DNA from: an uncultured Solobacterium sp.
GTDB lineage: Bacteria; Bacillota_I; Bacilli_A; Erysipelotrichales; Erysipelotrichaceae
DNA: 64,000 nt
Reading direction: 5' to 3'
NCBI GenBank assembly: GCA_900546285.1
Contig: URCJ01000001.1
Location: forward strand, 55,220-119,219
Of this stretch, positions 8,366-18,559 are shown piece by piece. Every line of letters begins with the position of its first letter. Position 1 is the stretch's first letter. The notes under the pieces are model-generated. The model saw only the letters and a list, made by a program, of their open reading frames with translations. It was not told the DNA's origin and did no database searches. Both the position numbers and the translations under genes were made by a program.

Positions 8366-9868
8366 ATGAAAAGTGTTTTAGGCCGTATCATTACTTTGGT
8401 GTTCATGGTTCTTGGTGAACTAGCTTTAGGGGTCTTGTTATTTAATTATTTGACTTCTAAATTTGTTTTTATTGAAGTTTTTTTACATATACTAGCGGTA
8501 ATTGTGGTCTTAAATATTATTAGAACTTCTAAGCATTTATCTAGTGATATAACTTGGATTTTTTTAATTATTTTATTTCCAGTACCAGCTACTTTTGTCT
8601 TTCTTTTGACTTATTTTAATTTGTTTATTAATAGAACTTTTAAGTCAATTGTTAAGGAAGAAAAGAAGGCAGTTACTTTTCTTAAACAGGATGATGATGT
8701 ATTAGAGGATTTAAAGAGTGAATGTATTGATTATTATCAAGATTTCATGTTTCTAAAAAATAGTAATTTTCCTATCTACCACAATAATAATTTTGATTAT
8801 TATAGTCCTGGTGAAAAGGGCTTTCCTGTTTTGTTGAGTGAACTTAAGAAGGCCAAGAAGTATATCTTTATGGAGTATTTCATTATTGAAGAAGGAATTA
8901 TGTTTAATTCTATTTTGGATATTCTAAAAGAAAAGGTAAAAGAGGGTGTTGAGTGTAGGGTTATGTATGATGATATGGGTTCTTTACATACTTTACCTAA
9001 ATCGTATGCCAAAATACTTGAGTCTTATGGTATTAAGGCAGTTACTTTTAATAAGGTAACGCCAATTTTAAGTACTATTATGAATAATCGTGATCATCGT
9101 AAGATTTTAATTATTGATGGTAAGGTAGCCTTTAGTGGTGGTGTTAATTTGGCTGATGAATATATCAATAAGAAAGTTGTTCATGGTAAGTGGTTAGATA
9201 ATATCATTAGAGTTAAGGGCAAAGCAGTAGATTCAATGTTAGTAACTTTCTTAACTAACTGGAATGCCCTAAGACATGAGGATGTTGATTATAGAAAATT
9301 CATGGTAGAGCATAGAGAGAAGGTTAAGGATGGTTTTATCGTTCCTTATAGTGAGACACCTCTAGACTTTGAATTAACGGCACAGAGTGTTTATATGGAT
9401 ATTTTAAATAGAGCCAAGGATTATGTTTATATCATGACTCCTTATTTGATTATTGATGAAGAAATGATCAATTGTCTTATTCATACTGCTAAAAAAGGTG
9501 TAGATGTTAAGATTATTGTCCCAGGTGTAGCTGATAAAAAGATAATTCATGATATTGGTGAGTCTTATTATGACCAATTAATTAGGGGTGGCGTTAAGAT
9601 CTATGAATATAGACCTGGTTTTGTGCATGCAAAAGTATTTGTGAGTGATGATGTTTCAAGTGTTGTCGGCACTATTAACCTTGATTATCGTTCTTTATAT
9701 CTTCATTTTGAGAATGCGGTCCTTTTGTATAAGAGTAAGAAGATAATGGATATTAAAAAGGATTTCTTAAATGCGTTAGAAGATTCAGTGGAAATTAAAC
9801 ATGCTCGTTTTTCTCTTGTGAAAAACTTTTTGATGAGCGTGTTAAGGATATTTGCGTCTTTGTTGTAG
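8366..9868 (+). CDS. cls: Cardiolipin synthase, phospholipase D family
   Basis: Condenses two phosphatidylglycerol molecules to cardiolipin at the membrane. 500 aa: two N-terminal hydrophobic segments, then two PLD domains with HKD motifs, DHRKILIIDG (about residue 243) and HAKVFVSDD (about residue 420). No ribosome binding site is seen. TATCAT lies seven bases before the ATG and directly after the duplicated terminator, so the mRNA may be leaderless. The MFS carrier gene follows after 13 nt. Confidence 0.92.
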   Translation: MKSVLGRIITLVFMVLGELALGVLLFNYLTSKFVFIEVFLHILAVIVVLNIIRTSKHLSSDITWIFLIILFPVPATFVFLLTYFNLFINRTFKSIVKEEKKAVTFLKQDDDVLEDLKSECIDYYQDFMFLKNSNFPIYHNNNFDYYSPGEKGFPVLLSELKKAKKYIFMEYFIIEEGIMFNSILDILKEKVKEGVECRVMYDDMGSLHTLPKSYAKILESYGIKAVTFNKVTPILSTIMNNRDHRKILIIDGKVAFSGGVNLADEYINKKVVHGKWLDNIIRVKGKAVDSMLVTFLTNWNALRHEDVDYRKFMVEHREKVKDGFIVPYSETPLDFELTAQSVYMDILNRAKDYVYIMTPYLIIDEEMINCLIHTAKKGVDVKIIVPGVADKKIIHDIGESYYDQLIRGGVKIYEYRPGFVHAKVFVSDDVSSVVGTINLDYRSLYLHFENAVLLYKSKKIMDIKKDFLNALEDSVEIKHARFSLVKNFLMSVLRIFASLL

Positions 9869-9881
9869 ATAGGGGGATAAT

Positions 9882-11213
9882 ATGAAATTAAACTACAAAA
9901 GAACGATTTTAGTGGGCTTAGCTTTCATGTCCATCTGTGCTTTTTGGCAGATGTATGATGGCATTGTTCCACTAATCCTAACCAACACTTTTCATTTAAA
10001 TGAAACGTTGTCAGGTATGATCATGGCTCTTGATAATGTCTTGGCCTTATTCTTATTACCTTTGTTTGGTTCTTTGTCTGATAAGACAGAAACAAATATT
10101 GGTAAGCGTATGCCGTTTATCTTATTTGGTACGGGTTTGGCAGTAATCTTAATGAACTTCTTACCAATTATTGATAATGCCTACTATGGTGAACCAACTA
10201 CATTTAAACTTATTTCTTTTATAATTGTGCTTGGTTTCTTATTGATTGCGATGGGAACTTATCGTTCTCCTGCTGTAGCTTTGATGCCTGATGTTACACC
10301 TAATCCATTAAGATCTAAGGCTAATGCGATTATTAATTTAATGGGTGCTATTGGTGGCATTATCTACTTAGCTTTAGCTAGTATTCTTTATCCACATGCT
10401 AAGACTGCTGGTGTTGAGCATGTTAATTATCAAATATTGTTTATCTTGATTTCAGCACTAATGTTTATTTGTGTTGGCATCTTATTCTTAACTATTAAGG
10501 AACCTAAATTAAGACAAGAGAATCTAGAGCTTGAGAAACAACATCCTGAATGGGACTTAGCTGTTGATGATGGCAGTGGTGATGAAAAGTTACCTCCTGA
10601 AGTTAAAAGATCTCTTGGTTTCCTATTAGCATCTATTGCCCTATGGTTTATGGGCTATAATGGTGTGACCACTTGGTTTACAACCTATGTTTCTAAGGTA
10701 ATGGGTGCAGGTCTTGGTGGTGCTAGTACTTGTTTATTAGTAGCTACAGCTGGTGCTATTGTCTCTTATATTCCAGTTGGCGCTCTAGCTTCTAAGGTAG
10801 GAAGAAAAAAGTGTATCCTATTTGGTGTTATTTTGTTAGCTTCAATGTTTATTATGGGCTTTGTCTTAACAACTATCTTTGATCAAATCAATTTTGTAAT
10901 GTATATCTGTTTCGCCCTTGTAGGACTAGCATGGGCTAGCATCAATGTTAATTCACTTCCAATGGTTGTTGAAATGTGTAAGGGTAGCGATATCGGTAAG
11001 TTTACTGGTTATTACTATACAGCTAGTATGGCTGCTCAAATTATCACTCCAGTGTGTGCAGGTACTTTAATGAGACTTATTTCTTATAAAGTATTATTTA
11101 TCTATTCTGCAGTATTTGTATTAGCATCTTATTTCACTATGTCTCAAGTTAAGCATGGGGATCAAAAGGTTGCAGGTAAGAAAGGCTTAGAAGCTTTCGA
11201 AGATTTAGATTAA
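9882..11213 (+). CDS. MFS transporter, SLC45/sugar-cation symporter-like
   Basis: 443 aa with about twelve membrane segments. It shows the MFS loop GSLSDKTETNIGKRMPFI after TM2 (the long GKRMPF variant of the SLC45/GPH sugar carriers) and a second-half equivalent ALASKVGRKK. Such proteins often move disaccharides with a cation; the substrate here cannot be told. AGGGGGA precedes the start. The regulator gene that follows starts one base after its stop codon, suggesting that the carrier and its regulator are made together. Confidence 0.85.
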   Translation: MKLNYKRTILVGLAFMSICAFWQMYDGIVPLILTNTFHLNETLSGMIMALDNVLALFLLPLFGSLSDKTETNIGKRMPFILFGTGLAVILMNFLPIIDNAYYGEPTTFKLISFIIVLGFLLIAMGTYRSPAVALMPDVTPNPLRSKANAIINLMGAIGGIIYLALASILYPHAKTAGVEHVNYQILFILISALMFICVGILFLTIKEPKLRQENLELEKQHPEWDLAVDDGSGDEKLPPEVKRSLGFLLASIALWFMGYNGVTTWFTTYVSKVMGAGLGGASTCLLVATAGAIVSYIPVGALASKVGRKKCILFGVILLASMFIMGFVLTTIFDQINFVMYICFALVGLAWASINVNSLPMVVEMCKGSDIGKFTGYYYTASMAAQIITPVCAGTLMRLISYKVLFIYSAVFVLASYFTMSQVKHGDQKVAGKKGLEAFEDLD

Positions 11214-11214
11214 T

Positions 11215-12447
11215 ATGAATAAATCCAAGTACATTTTAATGAGTTTGTTTACCTTTATATTTTTGAGTTGTGAGTTTCTTTTTGTTGACATCATATCTTT
11301 AACGACAAAAGGGATTAGTGCAGTCAATGCTCAAAACTATGTGTTAGGTAGTAGTGTGCTTGGATTTTTTCTTTATTCATTCATTGATAAACATAAAAGT
11401 ATCTATATTGTTGCTTGTATACTTTCGCTTATAAGTTTTATATTCGTAATCAATTTAGATACTTATATTTCAATACTTATATCAGGACTTATGTTATTCC
11501 TATTTTTAGGAATCTTAGGTGGCGCCTCTTATTATAAGTCAATCTGTGATAGTGCTACTGTTGTAGGTGTATCTTATATGTGTGGTACTTTACTACAATT
11601 TGTGGTTAATTATCTAAGTATTGAAATATATATCATTCCTCTTTGTTTAGTATTGTTGTCAATTTGTTTATTTAAAACTAATGTTGATGAAATGATACTA
11701 GTAAAAAAAGATACAAAAGAATTATCTATCATACTAATATTGTTAGTATCATTACTAACAATTGTTTTTTCAACACTAGATAATGCGGTAACTATTTATC
11801 ATGCCAATAAGGTCTTAGATATTGGAAGATGGCCAAGATTACTTTTAGCTTTTAGTGCTTTGTTGGCTGGTTTCTTATATGATATAAGATCAAGAAAATA
11901 TATGAGTATCATCATCTATTGTGTGATGGTTCTTTCCACTATTTGTTTATTAGTTAATGAATTACTTGGTCTAATAATCTTTTATTTGTCGGCTGGTTTC
12001 TTTGCGGTCTTTTTCACTTCGGCTTTTTTAGAATTAGCACCCTATACTAATAGACCAAAACTATATGCAGGAATGGGTAGGGCTATCAATAATTTAGTGG
12101 CAATTCTTATTTCTAATCTGTCTTTAAATTTATTAAGCAGTGGCAATAAGTTTCTTATCATCAGTATTGAATTAATCTTATTTGTCTTTACTAGTATTCT
12201 TACTTTTGTTTATACCAATAAATATAAATTGTTTATAGAATCTAGTGATAATCAAGTAAAAGAATATAATTTAACCCCAAGGGAAAGGGAAGTTTTAAAT
12301 CTATTAATTAGCAGTGATGATAAGTTACAAGAAATAGCTGATAAGTTAAGTATTTCTAAAAGAACACTAGAAAGATATGTAACTTCTATTTATAAGAAAA
12401 CTAATACTACATCTCGTGTAGGCCTTATTTCTTTGTTTAAAAAATAA
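11215..12447 (+). CDS. Polytopic membrane LuxR-type transcriptional regulator
   Basis: 410 aa. About ten to twelve hydrophobic segments fill residues 1-335. A C-terminal GerE/LuxR helix-turn-helix (NLTPREREVLNLL, then LQEIADKLSISKRTLERYV) covers about residues 345-410. This layout, an MFS-like membrane sensor joined to a LuxR DNA-binding domain, is known mainly from gut anaerobes and has no settled ligand. It probably senses a small molecule at the membrane and controls the adjacent MFS gene (inference from linkage). No clear ribosome binding site; probably translationally coupled to the carrier. Confidence 0.8.
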   Translation: MNKSKYILMSLFTFIFLSCEFLFVDIISLTTKGISAVNAQNYVLGSSVLGFFLYSFIDKHKSIYIVACILSLISFIFVINLDTYISILISGLMLFLFLGILGGASYYKSICDSATVVGVSYMCGTLLQFVVNYLSIEIYIIPLCLVLLSICLFKTNVDEMILVKKDTKELSIILILLVSLLTIVFSTLDNAVTIYHANKVLDIGRWPRLLLAFSALLAGFLYDIRSRKYMSIIIYCVMVLSTICLLVNELLGLIIFYLSAGFFAVFFTSAFLELAPYTNRPKLYAGMGRAINNLVAILISNLSLNLLSSGNKFLIISIELILFVFTSILTFVYTNKYKLFIESSDNQVKEYNLTPREREVLNLLISSDDKLQEIADKLSISKRTLERYVTSIYKKTNTTSRVGLISLFKK

Positions 12448-12487
12448 TTGGCGGATATCCCTTATATATGTTTTTGTTCATGTTTCT

Positions 12488-12499
12488 TAAAATATAAGC
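12488..12499 (+). promoter_or_regulatory. -10 box for a leaderless lipoprotein mRNA
   Basis: TAAAAT followed by exactly six bases (ATAAGC) and the ATG at 12500, with no ribosome binding site. The predicted transcript starts at the start codon. Confidence 0.5.
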
Positions 12500-13414
12500 A
12501 TGAAGTATATTATCTTATCCATTTGTTTATTAATGTCATTAGGTGCTTGTAAGTCTATTGAACATACTCAGGCAGATCCTGTTAATCTAACTCAATATCT
12601 TTTAAAAGAAAGAGGACTTGCCTATGATAAATCAGATTATAAAAAGTTGGAAAAGGGTGATGTTGATATCAGTGAATATAGTGAATTTGACTTAAATAAT
12701 CACATGTTCAATGATGGAATAGTTTATAAGGTAAGCTTAGATAATTTATTTTCTAATGGTTATAATATCGAGTTTATAACTGATATAGGATATAAAAATC
12801 CTCTGTCTTGGTCTATTAAAGATAGTGATATTGATATTTATTTAAAAGATGATGAAGGATTAAAAATCAACTTTGATACTTTAGAAGAAAAAAAGATTGA
12901 TGAATCTTTATTTAATAGGGTATATCGTTACAAGGGTGATACTTTAAAAGATGATACTGATTATTTTAAAGGTGCCAATAAGATATATGATTTTGATGAC
13001 TATATGCTTGCCTTGTTTGAAGACAAATTGAGTATTCTTTATTCATTTGACTATTTAAATTTAGACGAGTATAGGGATATGGGCAAAAGAGAATATCTTG
13101 CCTTTGAACTTGAAATAGAAGGATATCCTATTAGAATCTTTAATTCTAATATTTTAATGACTAACTGCGCTTACTATGAAATTCTTTATGCTGATGAACC
13201 TAATTTTCCTGATACTTGTAATTTAGTTTTAAAAGAAATTGGTATCTTATCTACTTTTTATAGAGATGTTAGAAATATAGTTGGCGACTATGTAATTTGT
13301 GATGATTACACATTATTACCACTTAAAAAGATTATTAAGGGAAATGATGGTGAGTTTTATAAATATGATCCCCATAGCTTTTACAAGGATAATGGGATTA
13401 GATATATCGAATAG
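12500..13414 (+). CDS. Putative lipoprotein of unknown function
   Basis: 304 aa. The lipoprotein signal MKYIILSICLLMSLGAC has lipobox LGAC with Cys17. The mature part is acidic and Tyr/Asp-rich with no family I recognise. A second lipoprotein gene follows after 8 nt, so the two form a small operon. The start looks leaderless (a -10 box six bases upstream). Confidence 0.7.
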   Translation: MKYIILSICLLMSLGACKSIEHTQADPVNLTQYLLKERGLAYDKSDYKKLEKGDVDISEYSEFDLNNHMFNDGIVYKVSLDNLFSNGYNIEFITDIGYKNPLSWSIKDSDIDIYLKDDEGLKINFDTLEEKKIDESLFNRVYRYKGDTLKDDTDYFKGANKIYDFDDYMLALFEDKLSILYSFDYLNLDEYRDMGKREYLAFELEIEGYPIRIFNSNILMTNCAYYEILYADEPNFPDTCNLVLKEIGILSTFYRDVRNIVGDYVICDDYTLLPLKKIIKGNDGEFYKYDPHSFYKDNGIRYIE

Positions 13415-13422
13415 GAGGCTAT

Positions 13423-14463
13423 ATGAAAAAGATTTTGATGTTTTTGATGACGTTATTTTTACTTGCAGGATGTGGTAAAAAGGAAATTGAGGAATATGAT
13501 TACTATGATTATCCTGGAGGAGAAAATGTTAAAAGTGATTATGTTATTTTAAGGACTGATAATATTAAGACGGAAGTTTATCAAGATAATAACTTTACAA
13601 TTACGATTCCAAGCGGTTGGGAGGTTAAAACCGGTGGTTATGGCATGACTAGTTTTATTGGTGCTTATAATCCTGATGATACACGCTTTTCTATTATCTA
13701 TGTGTTAAAAATGGAACCATTATTACATACTGAAGAGGGTAAAAAAATATGGCAATCATTTGTTGATGCAGGACAAACCGAATATGAAATCTTTGCGAAT
13801 GCCCCTGTATTATTAGAACCAACCACAGAAGGTTTTTTTAAGGCTATCTTACAAGATTTTAATGCAGTAGATCATATTGAAGCTAATTCTGAAATGGGCA
13901 TTTATAGTTTGGGTGATGAAATATTAAGAGGCACCTTCATGGAAGAAGGAAAAGAAGCTGAGGGTTTGTTTACTGCTAGTATTGTTGATTTTGGTAGAGT
14001 TGATTTATCTTATTATAATGGCAATCCTTTCGAGGGCTATGATTGTGGCTATTATATGGCCTATAATGTAACGATTGTTTCAGCTCCTAAGGATCTTTTC
14101 CTTGATTGGAGTAAAACACTTTTAACTTGTATCAGTAGCTTACAATTTTCAGATAGTTTTGTTGATACAGCTATTAAATCTAGCAATGATCAAGTCGCTT
14201 TATCAAGACAAATTAGCAAAAACTTCAATGAAGTAATGGATGGTTTTATGTCATCTTGGGAAAATAGAAATAGAAGTTTTGATATTATGTCACAGAAACA
14301 AAGTGATGCGATCTTAGGCTATGAAAGAGTCTATGATACTGAGACTAATGAGATATATAAGGCTACTAATGGTTTTATGGATGTCTATGATGAAGATAGA
14401 TTTAAACCAATTAGCGAAGATATGTATAGTGAGCCAATAAGTGGCTATATTGAGAAACAATAA
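13423..14463 (+). CDS. Putative lipoprotein of unknown function
   Basis: 346 aa with lipobox LAGC (Cys17) in MKKILMFLMTLFLLAGC. The mature domain contains a FTITIPSGWEVK-like segment typical of extracytoplasmic PsbP/DUF-type beta domains (weak resemblance only). It has a strong AGGAGG ribosome binding site, unlike its upstream partner, and ends at a terminator shared with the convergent DUF5692 gene. The partner lipoprotein next door suggests a joint surface role (inference). Confidence 0.7.
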   Translation: MKKILMFLMTLFLLAGCGKKEIEEYDYYDYPGGENVKSDYVILRTDNIKTEVYQDNNFTITIPSGWEVKTGGYGMTSFIGAYNPDDTRFSIIYVLKMEPLLHTEEGKKIWQSFVDAGQTEYEIFANAPVLLEPTTEGFFKAILQDFNAVDHIEANSEMGIYSLGDEILRGTFMEEGKEAEGLFTASIVDFGRVDLSYYNGNPFEGYDCGYYMAYNVTIVSAPKDLFLDWSKTLLTCISSLQFSDSFVDTAIKSSNDQVALSRQISKNFNEVMDGFMSSWENRNRSFDIMSQKQSDAILGYERVYDTETNEIYKATNGFMDVYDEDRFKPISEDMYSEPISGYIEKQ

Positions 14464-14464
14464 G

Positions 14465-14490
14465 AAAAGATGGAGTGATCCATCTTTCTT
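14465..14490. terminator. Shared bidirectional terminator
   Basis: 9-bp stem AAAGATGGA / TCCATCTTT with loop GTGA lies between the convergent lipoprotein and DUF5692 genes, with T-rich sequence on one side and A-rich on the other, so it can serve both strands. Confidence 0.8.
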
Positions 14491-14493
14491 TAA

Positions 14494-15531
14494 CTATTGA
14501 GCTCTAGACATTGCTTCCTTATAATCAGGTGTATCAGTGAATACATCATACTTATAAGGATTCTTCTTAGCAGCTACTGACTTCTTGATGATGAAACCTA
14601 GGGCAATAACGTTGATCGCAAGTGCTAATACTGCGATAACACCTTGCATATGGACATTTCCAATTACTGGTGTTACACCTGCAGCTGTTGCAGCATGAAT
14701 TGTTCCTTCTTTATATAATACTGGAACAACTGAGAATCTTGAGTTGTCTTGGAATAGTGGGAATACTTGGGCAAACATGCACCAGATAGCTAGAGTGTTT
14801 GCACGGTTTTGAATCCAACCACCTTTGTTCCATAAAGCGTTGGCAAATGTAGGCGCTAATAATAGGGCAAGACCACAATACCAAGCGTGTGTTGGAAGGT
14901 TAAGGTAAGTGTATTCGAAGTTCCATACATCATAAGCTAAGATGTAAACCCAAATCATATCAGGCCATAACATATCTTTTTCATCGCTTGATGTATAGAT
15001 GCTCCACCAACCTGTCATACAGAAGATGTTGATAATACCAGCAAGACCGTTTAATACGTTCCACCAGCCACCATATAGCCATACGCCTTCTGATGAGTAC
15101 CACCAGCCACCAGCTAGTGAGCCAGCTCTAATTGCGCTTTCAAAGTCACTAGCTACAGCGATAAGAATATTGATCGCAACGATCACAAATGGGAAGCATT
15201 TGAACCACTTAGCCTTGCCAAGTTTGCCCCATTTATATTTGATGACCATAAAGCCAATACAACCAGTTGCGGCAGCATATAGCTTAGCATAGTGGAACCA
15301 TGAGTTCATGTGAACGTATGTGTCGTTCTTTAATGCCCATTCAGCTCCATTTTTTGCGCCAATGGCAATCGCAATAAAGTAAATTGATAATCCTAATAAT
15401 ACAACGCCGAAGATGCCAATTCCGCCCCATTTAGTTCTGGCAATTTCGTTTGTGATTATTAGTCCTAGGAAAACTAGAAGCCAACCTAAAAGTTGCCAAC
15501 CACAGGTTTCCCCATAAAGTTGAAATAACAT
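14494..15531 (-). CDS. DUF5692 family multi-pass membrane protein
   Basis: 345 aa, about nine membrane helices, notably rich in tryptophan (GGWWYSSEGVWLYGGWWNVL, WPDMIWVYILAYDVWNFEY). I recognise it as the DUF5692 family, whose function is unknown. AGGGGG precedes the ATG by a normal distance. It is monocistronic, between a shared terminator and the divergent activase gene. Confidence 0.75.
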   Translation of the reverse strand: MLFQLYGETCGWQLLGWLLVFLGLIITNEIARTKWGGIGIFGVVLLGLSIYFIAIAIGAKNGAEWALKNDTYVHMNSWFHYAKLYAAATGCIGFMVIKYKWGKLGKAKWFKCFPFVIVAINILIAVASDFESAIRAGSLAGGWWYSSEGVWLYGGWWNVLNGLAGIINIFCMTGWWSIYTSSDEKDMLWPDMIWVYILAYDVWNFEYTYLNLPTHAWYCGLALLLAPTFANALWNKGGWIQNRANTLAIWCMFAQVFPLFQDNSRFSVVPVLYKEGTIHAATAAGVTPVIGNVHMQGVIAVLALAINVIALGFIIKKSVAAKKNPYKYDVFTDTPDYKEAMSRAQ

Positions 15532-15568
15532 AATAAACCCCCTTGTATTTCAATACTTATTATGTTAC

Positions 15569-15590
15569 CCCTTTGTGAAATGTTAATCAA
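15569..15590. promoter_or_regulatory. Possible Rex-like site between divergent genes
   Basis: The divergent promoter region contains TTGTGAAATGTTAATCAA. Its left half equals the Rex half-site TTGTGAA; the right half is imperfect (14 of 18 against the Bacillus-type consensus). Redox control would suit the oxygen-sensitive dehydratase activase on the right. Weak evidence. Confidence 0.2.
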
Positions 15591-15636
15591 TCACTTTTTG
15601 GCAATCTTCTATCAAACAGTTTTTAAAAAATTGGTT

Positions 15637-15649
15637 TATAATGTTTCCC
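15637..15649 (+). promoter_or_regulatory. -10 box for the activase gene
   Basis: TATAAT at 15637-15642 and the ATG at 15650 are seven bases apart with no ribosome binding site. An ATG at 15641 lies inside the -10 box itself and is not a credible start. Confidence 0.55.
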
Positions 15650-18559
15650 ATGAAAAAGAAAATTGGATTAGACATTGGTTCTACTACTATTAAGTGTGTT
15701 GTACTTGATGAAAATGACAAGATTATTTATTCAAGTTATAAGAGACATATGAGTCATATCTTAGAGAAGAGTATTGAACTTTTGACTTATATAAAAGATG
15801 AAATATATAAAGGTGATGAAGTTATTTTATCTATCAGTGGTTCGGCTGGCATGGGTTTAGCTGAAAATGCTGGTGTTAACTTTGTCCAAGAAGTATATGC
15901 GACTAGACTCACTTGTAAAAGATTGGCTAAGGATACAGATGTAGTCATTGAACTGGGTGGAGAGGATGCTAAAATCTTATTCTTAACAAATGGTGTTGAA
16001 GTTAGAATGAATGGTACTTGTGCTGGTGGTACTGGTGCTTTCATTGACCAAATGGCAACTTTATTAAAATTAGATGCGGATACTATGGACAAGGAGGCTT
16101 TAAGGGCCCAGCGTACTTATACAATTGCTTCTAGATGTGGTGTCTTTGCCAAGAGTGATGTACAACCTTTAATTAATCAAGGCGCTAAACAAAGTGATAT
16201 AGCAGCTAGTATTTATCAAGCCGTTGTTAATCAAACGATTGCTGGTTTAGCGCAAGGTAGACCAATAAAAGGTAATATCTTATATCTTGGTGGTCCTTTG
16301 ACTTTCTCAAAATGTTTGAGAAATTCTTTTGACAAGACTTTAAATGTAAAGGGTAAGTGTCCAGAAAATTCTCTATTATATGTCGCATTAGGTGCTGCTT
16401 ATTATAGTGATCAGGTTGTTGATTTAGATGATGTATTGAATAAATTAAAAGAATATTCAAGTGTTGCTACTTATCAAAGTTTAGATTCTTTGTTTAAAGA
16501 TGAGGAAGAATATAAGGAATTTAAAGATAGACACTCTAAGGATAGGGTAGAGGAAGTGTCTTTTGATGACTATAAGGGTAATGTTCATATCGGTATTGAT
16601 AGTGGTTCTACTACTATTAAGATGGTTGTGGTAGATGAAGATGATAATCTTCTTTATACTTGGTATCAATCAAATGATGGTAGTCCTGTTAAACTAATTT
16701 GCGATCAATTGATTGAATTATATAAGAAGCATCCTAATATTAAGATAGCTAGTGTAACAAGTACTGGGTATGGCGAGGAACTAATTAAGAATGCGATTCA
16801 TGGTGATTTTGGGGTAGTTGAGACAGTTGCTCATTTTACAGCTGCTAAGCATTTCTTGCCTGATGTTGATTTTATTATTGATATCGGTGGTCAGGATATG
16901 AAGTGTTTTAAGATTGAAAATGGTGCCATTTCCAATATCTTCTTAAATGAAGCATGTTCTAGTGGCTGTGGTTCTTTCTTACAAACTTTTGCTAGTGCCT
17001 TAGGTAGTGATGTAGAGTCTTTTGCCAAGCTAGGTTTGTTTGCGAAGCATCCGGTTGATTTAGGTAGTCGTTGTACTGTTTTTATGAATTCTTCAGTTAA
17101 ACAAGCCCAAAAGGATGGTGCTTCTATTGAAGATATTTCAGCAGGTCTTGCGATATCTGTTGTTAAGAATGCTTTATATAAGGTTATTAGATGTTCTAGT
17201 GCTAAGGATTTAGGTTCTAAGATTGTAGTACAGGGTGGCACTTTCTATAATGAACTAGTTTTAAGGGCTTTTGAAAAAGAAATGGGTGTTGATGTCATTA
17301 GACCCAATATTGCAGGTTTAATGGGTGCCTATGGTGCAGCTTTATATGGTAAGAAGCGTAGCAAGGGTAGAAGTAGTGCTATTTCTTTAAGTGAATTAGA
17401 AAACTTTGAACATAAGGTTAATTCTTTTAAGTGTCATGGTTGTGGTAATCATTGTCAATTAACTGTTAATGTCTTTAATGATGGTAAGCGTTATATTTCT
17501 GGTAATCGTTGTGATAAGCCTTTAACTGGTAAGGATAATAATGATGAATATAATTTGTATGCTTATAAGTTAAGTTTGTTGAAAGAGTATATGGATGATA
17601 GGGGTGATGGTGATATTACAATTGGTTTACCATTATGTCTAAACATGTATGAATTGTTGCCTTTCTGGCATAAGTTATTTAGAGAATTAGGTTTTAAGGT
17701 TATTACTTCACCATTTTCTACAAGGGCTATTTATCAAGAAGGTCAGGCTTCGATTCCAAGTGATACAGCATGTTATCCAGCTAAACTAAGTCATGGTGCT
17801 ATTTATGAACTATTAAAGGAAGATGTTGATTATATTTATTATCCTTGTCTTTCTTATAATGTGGATGAACATTTAGGCGATAATCATTATAATTGTCCGG
17901 TGGTTGCTTATTATCCTGAGGTATTAAGTGGCAATATTTTGGATAATCATATGATTTGTGACTTTGTGGATATTTCTATTCGTGATGAGTTTAAAAAGCG
18001 TTTCCCTAGTATCTTAAAGAAGCATTTTAGTAACTTGGATGATAAGAAGATTAGGGAAGCTATTGTTAGTGCATATAAAGAATATGATGACCATATGAAA
18101 TTATTGGCTATTAAGGCTGATGAGGTTATATCTATGGCTAAACAAAAGGGTAAGCATATTATTTGTTTGGCAGGTAGACCTTACCATGTTGATCCTGAGG
18201 TTAATCATGGTATTGATAAATTAATTACTAAGCTTGGTTGTGCTGTTGTTAGTGAGGATAGTTTGTCTAATCATTATGAAAAGATTGATACACAGGTTTT
18301 AAACCAGTGGACTTATCATTCACGTCTGTATGCTTGTGCTAATTATTGTACTAAGGATGATGATATGGATTTAGTGCAGCTTGTAAGTTTTGGCTGTGGT
18401 TTGGATGCAATTACAAGTGATGAGACAAGAGAGATTTTGAATGATCATGGTAAGTTGTATACTCAATTAAAGATTGATGAGATTTCTAATTTGGGTACTG
18501 TTAATATTCGTTTGAGAAGTTTGTTGGCGGCTATTGAAGAGAGAAGGGAGGATAAGTAA
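15650..18559 (+). CDS. Acyl-CoA dehydratase activase-related protein with two ASKHA domains
   Basis: 969 aa. Two BcrAD_BadFG (2-hydroxyacyl-CoA dehydratase activator) ATPase domains lie in tandem. The first has LDIGSTTIKCVV near residue 5 and the Fe-S cysteine in NGTCAGGTGAF. The second has GIDSGSTTIKMVV near 315 and NEACSSGCGSF. Then come CHGCGNHC (about 595-602) and a DUF2229-like region to the C terminus. Activators of this class hydrolyse ATP to drive an electron from a bridging [4Fe-4S] cluster into a partner dehydratase or double-cubane-cluster protein. The partner is the next gene, which starts on the very next base. Many relatives are single ~1400-residue fusions; here the unit is split in two. 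The actual substrate is unknown. Confidence 0.85.
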   Translation: MKKKIGLDIGSTTIKCVVLDENDKIIYSSYKRHMSHILEKSIELLTYIKDEIYKGDEVILSISGSAGMGLAENAGVNFVQEVYATRLTCKRLAKDTDVVIELGGEDAKILFLTNGVEVRMNGTCAGGTGAFIDQMATLLKLDADTMDKEALRAQRTYTIASRCGVFAKSDVQPLINQGAKQSDIAASIYQAVVNQTIAGLAQGRPIKGNILYLGGPLTFSKCLRNSFDKTLNVKGKCPENSLLYVALGAAYYSDQVVDLDDVLNKLKEYSSVATYQSLDSLFKDEEEYKEFKDRHSKDRVEEVSFDDYKGNVHIGIDSGSTTIKMVVVDEDDNLLYTWYQSNDGSPVKLICDQLIELYKKHPNIKIASVTSTGYGEELIKNAIHGDFGVVETVAHFTAAKHFLPDVDFIIDIGGQDMKCFKIENGAISNIFLNEACSSGCGSFLQTFASALGSDVESFAKLGLFAKHPVDLGSRCTVFMNSSVKQAQKDGASIEDISAGLAISVVKNALYKVIRCSSAKDLGSKIVVQGGTFYNELVLRAFEKEMGVDVIRPNIAGLMGAYGAALYGKKRSKGRSSAISLSELENFEHKVNSFKCHGCGNHCQLTVNVFNDGKRYISGNRCDKPLTGKDNNDEYNLYAYKLSLLKEYMDDRGDGDITIGLPLCLNMYELLPFWHKLFRELGFKVITSPFSTRAIYQEGQASIPSDTACYPAKLSHGAIYELLKEDVDYIYYPCLSYNVDEHLGDNHYNCPVVAYYPEVLSGNILDNHMICDFVDISIRDEFKKRFPSILKKHFSNLDDKKIREAIVSAYKEYDDHMKLLAIKADEVISMAKQKGKHIICLAGRPYHVDPEVNHGIDKLITKLGCAVVSEDSLSNHYEKIDTQVLNQWTYHSRLYACANYCTKDDDMDLVQLVSFGCGLDAITSDETREILNDHGKLYTQLKIDEISNLGTVNIRLRSLLAAIEERREDK

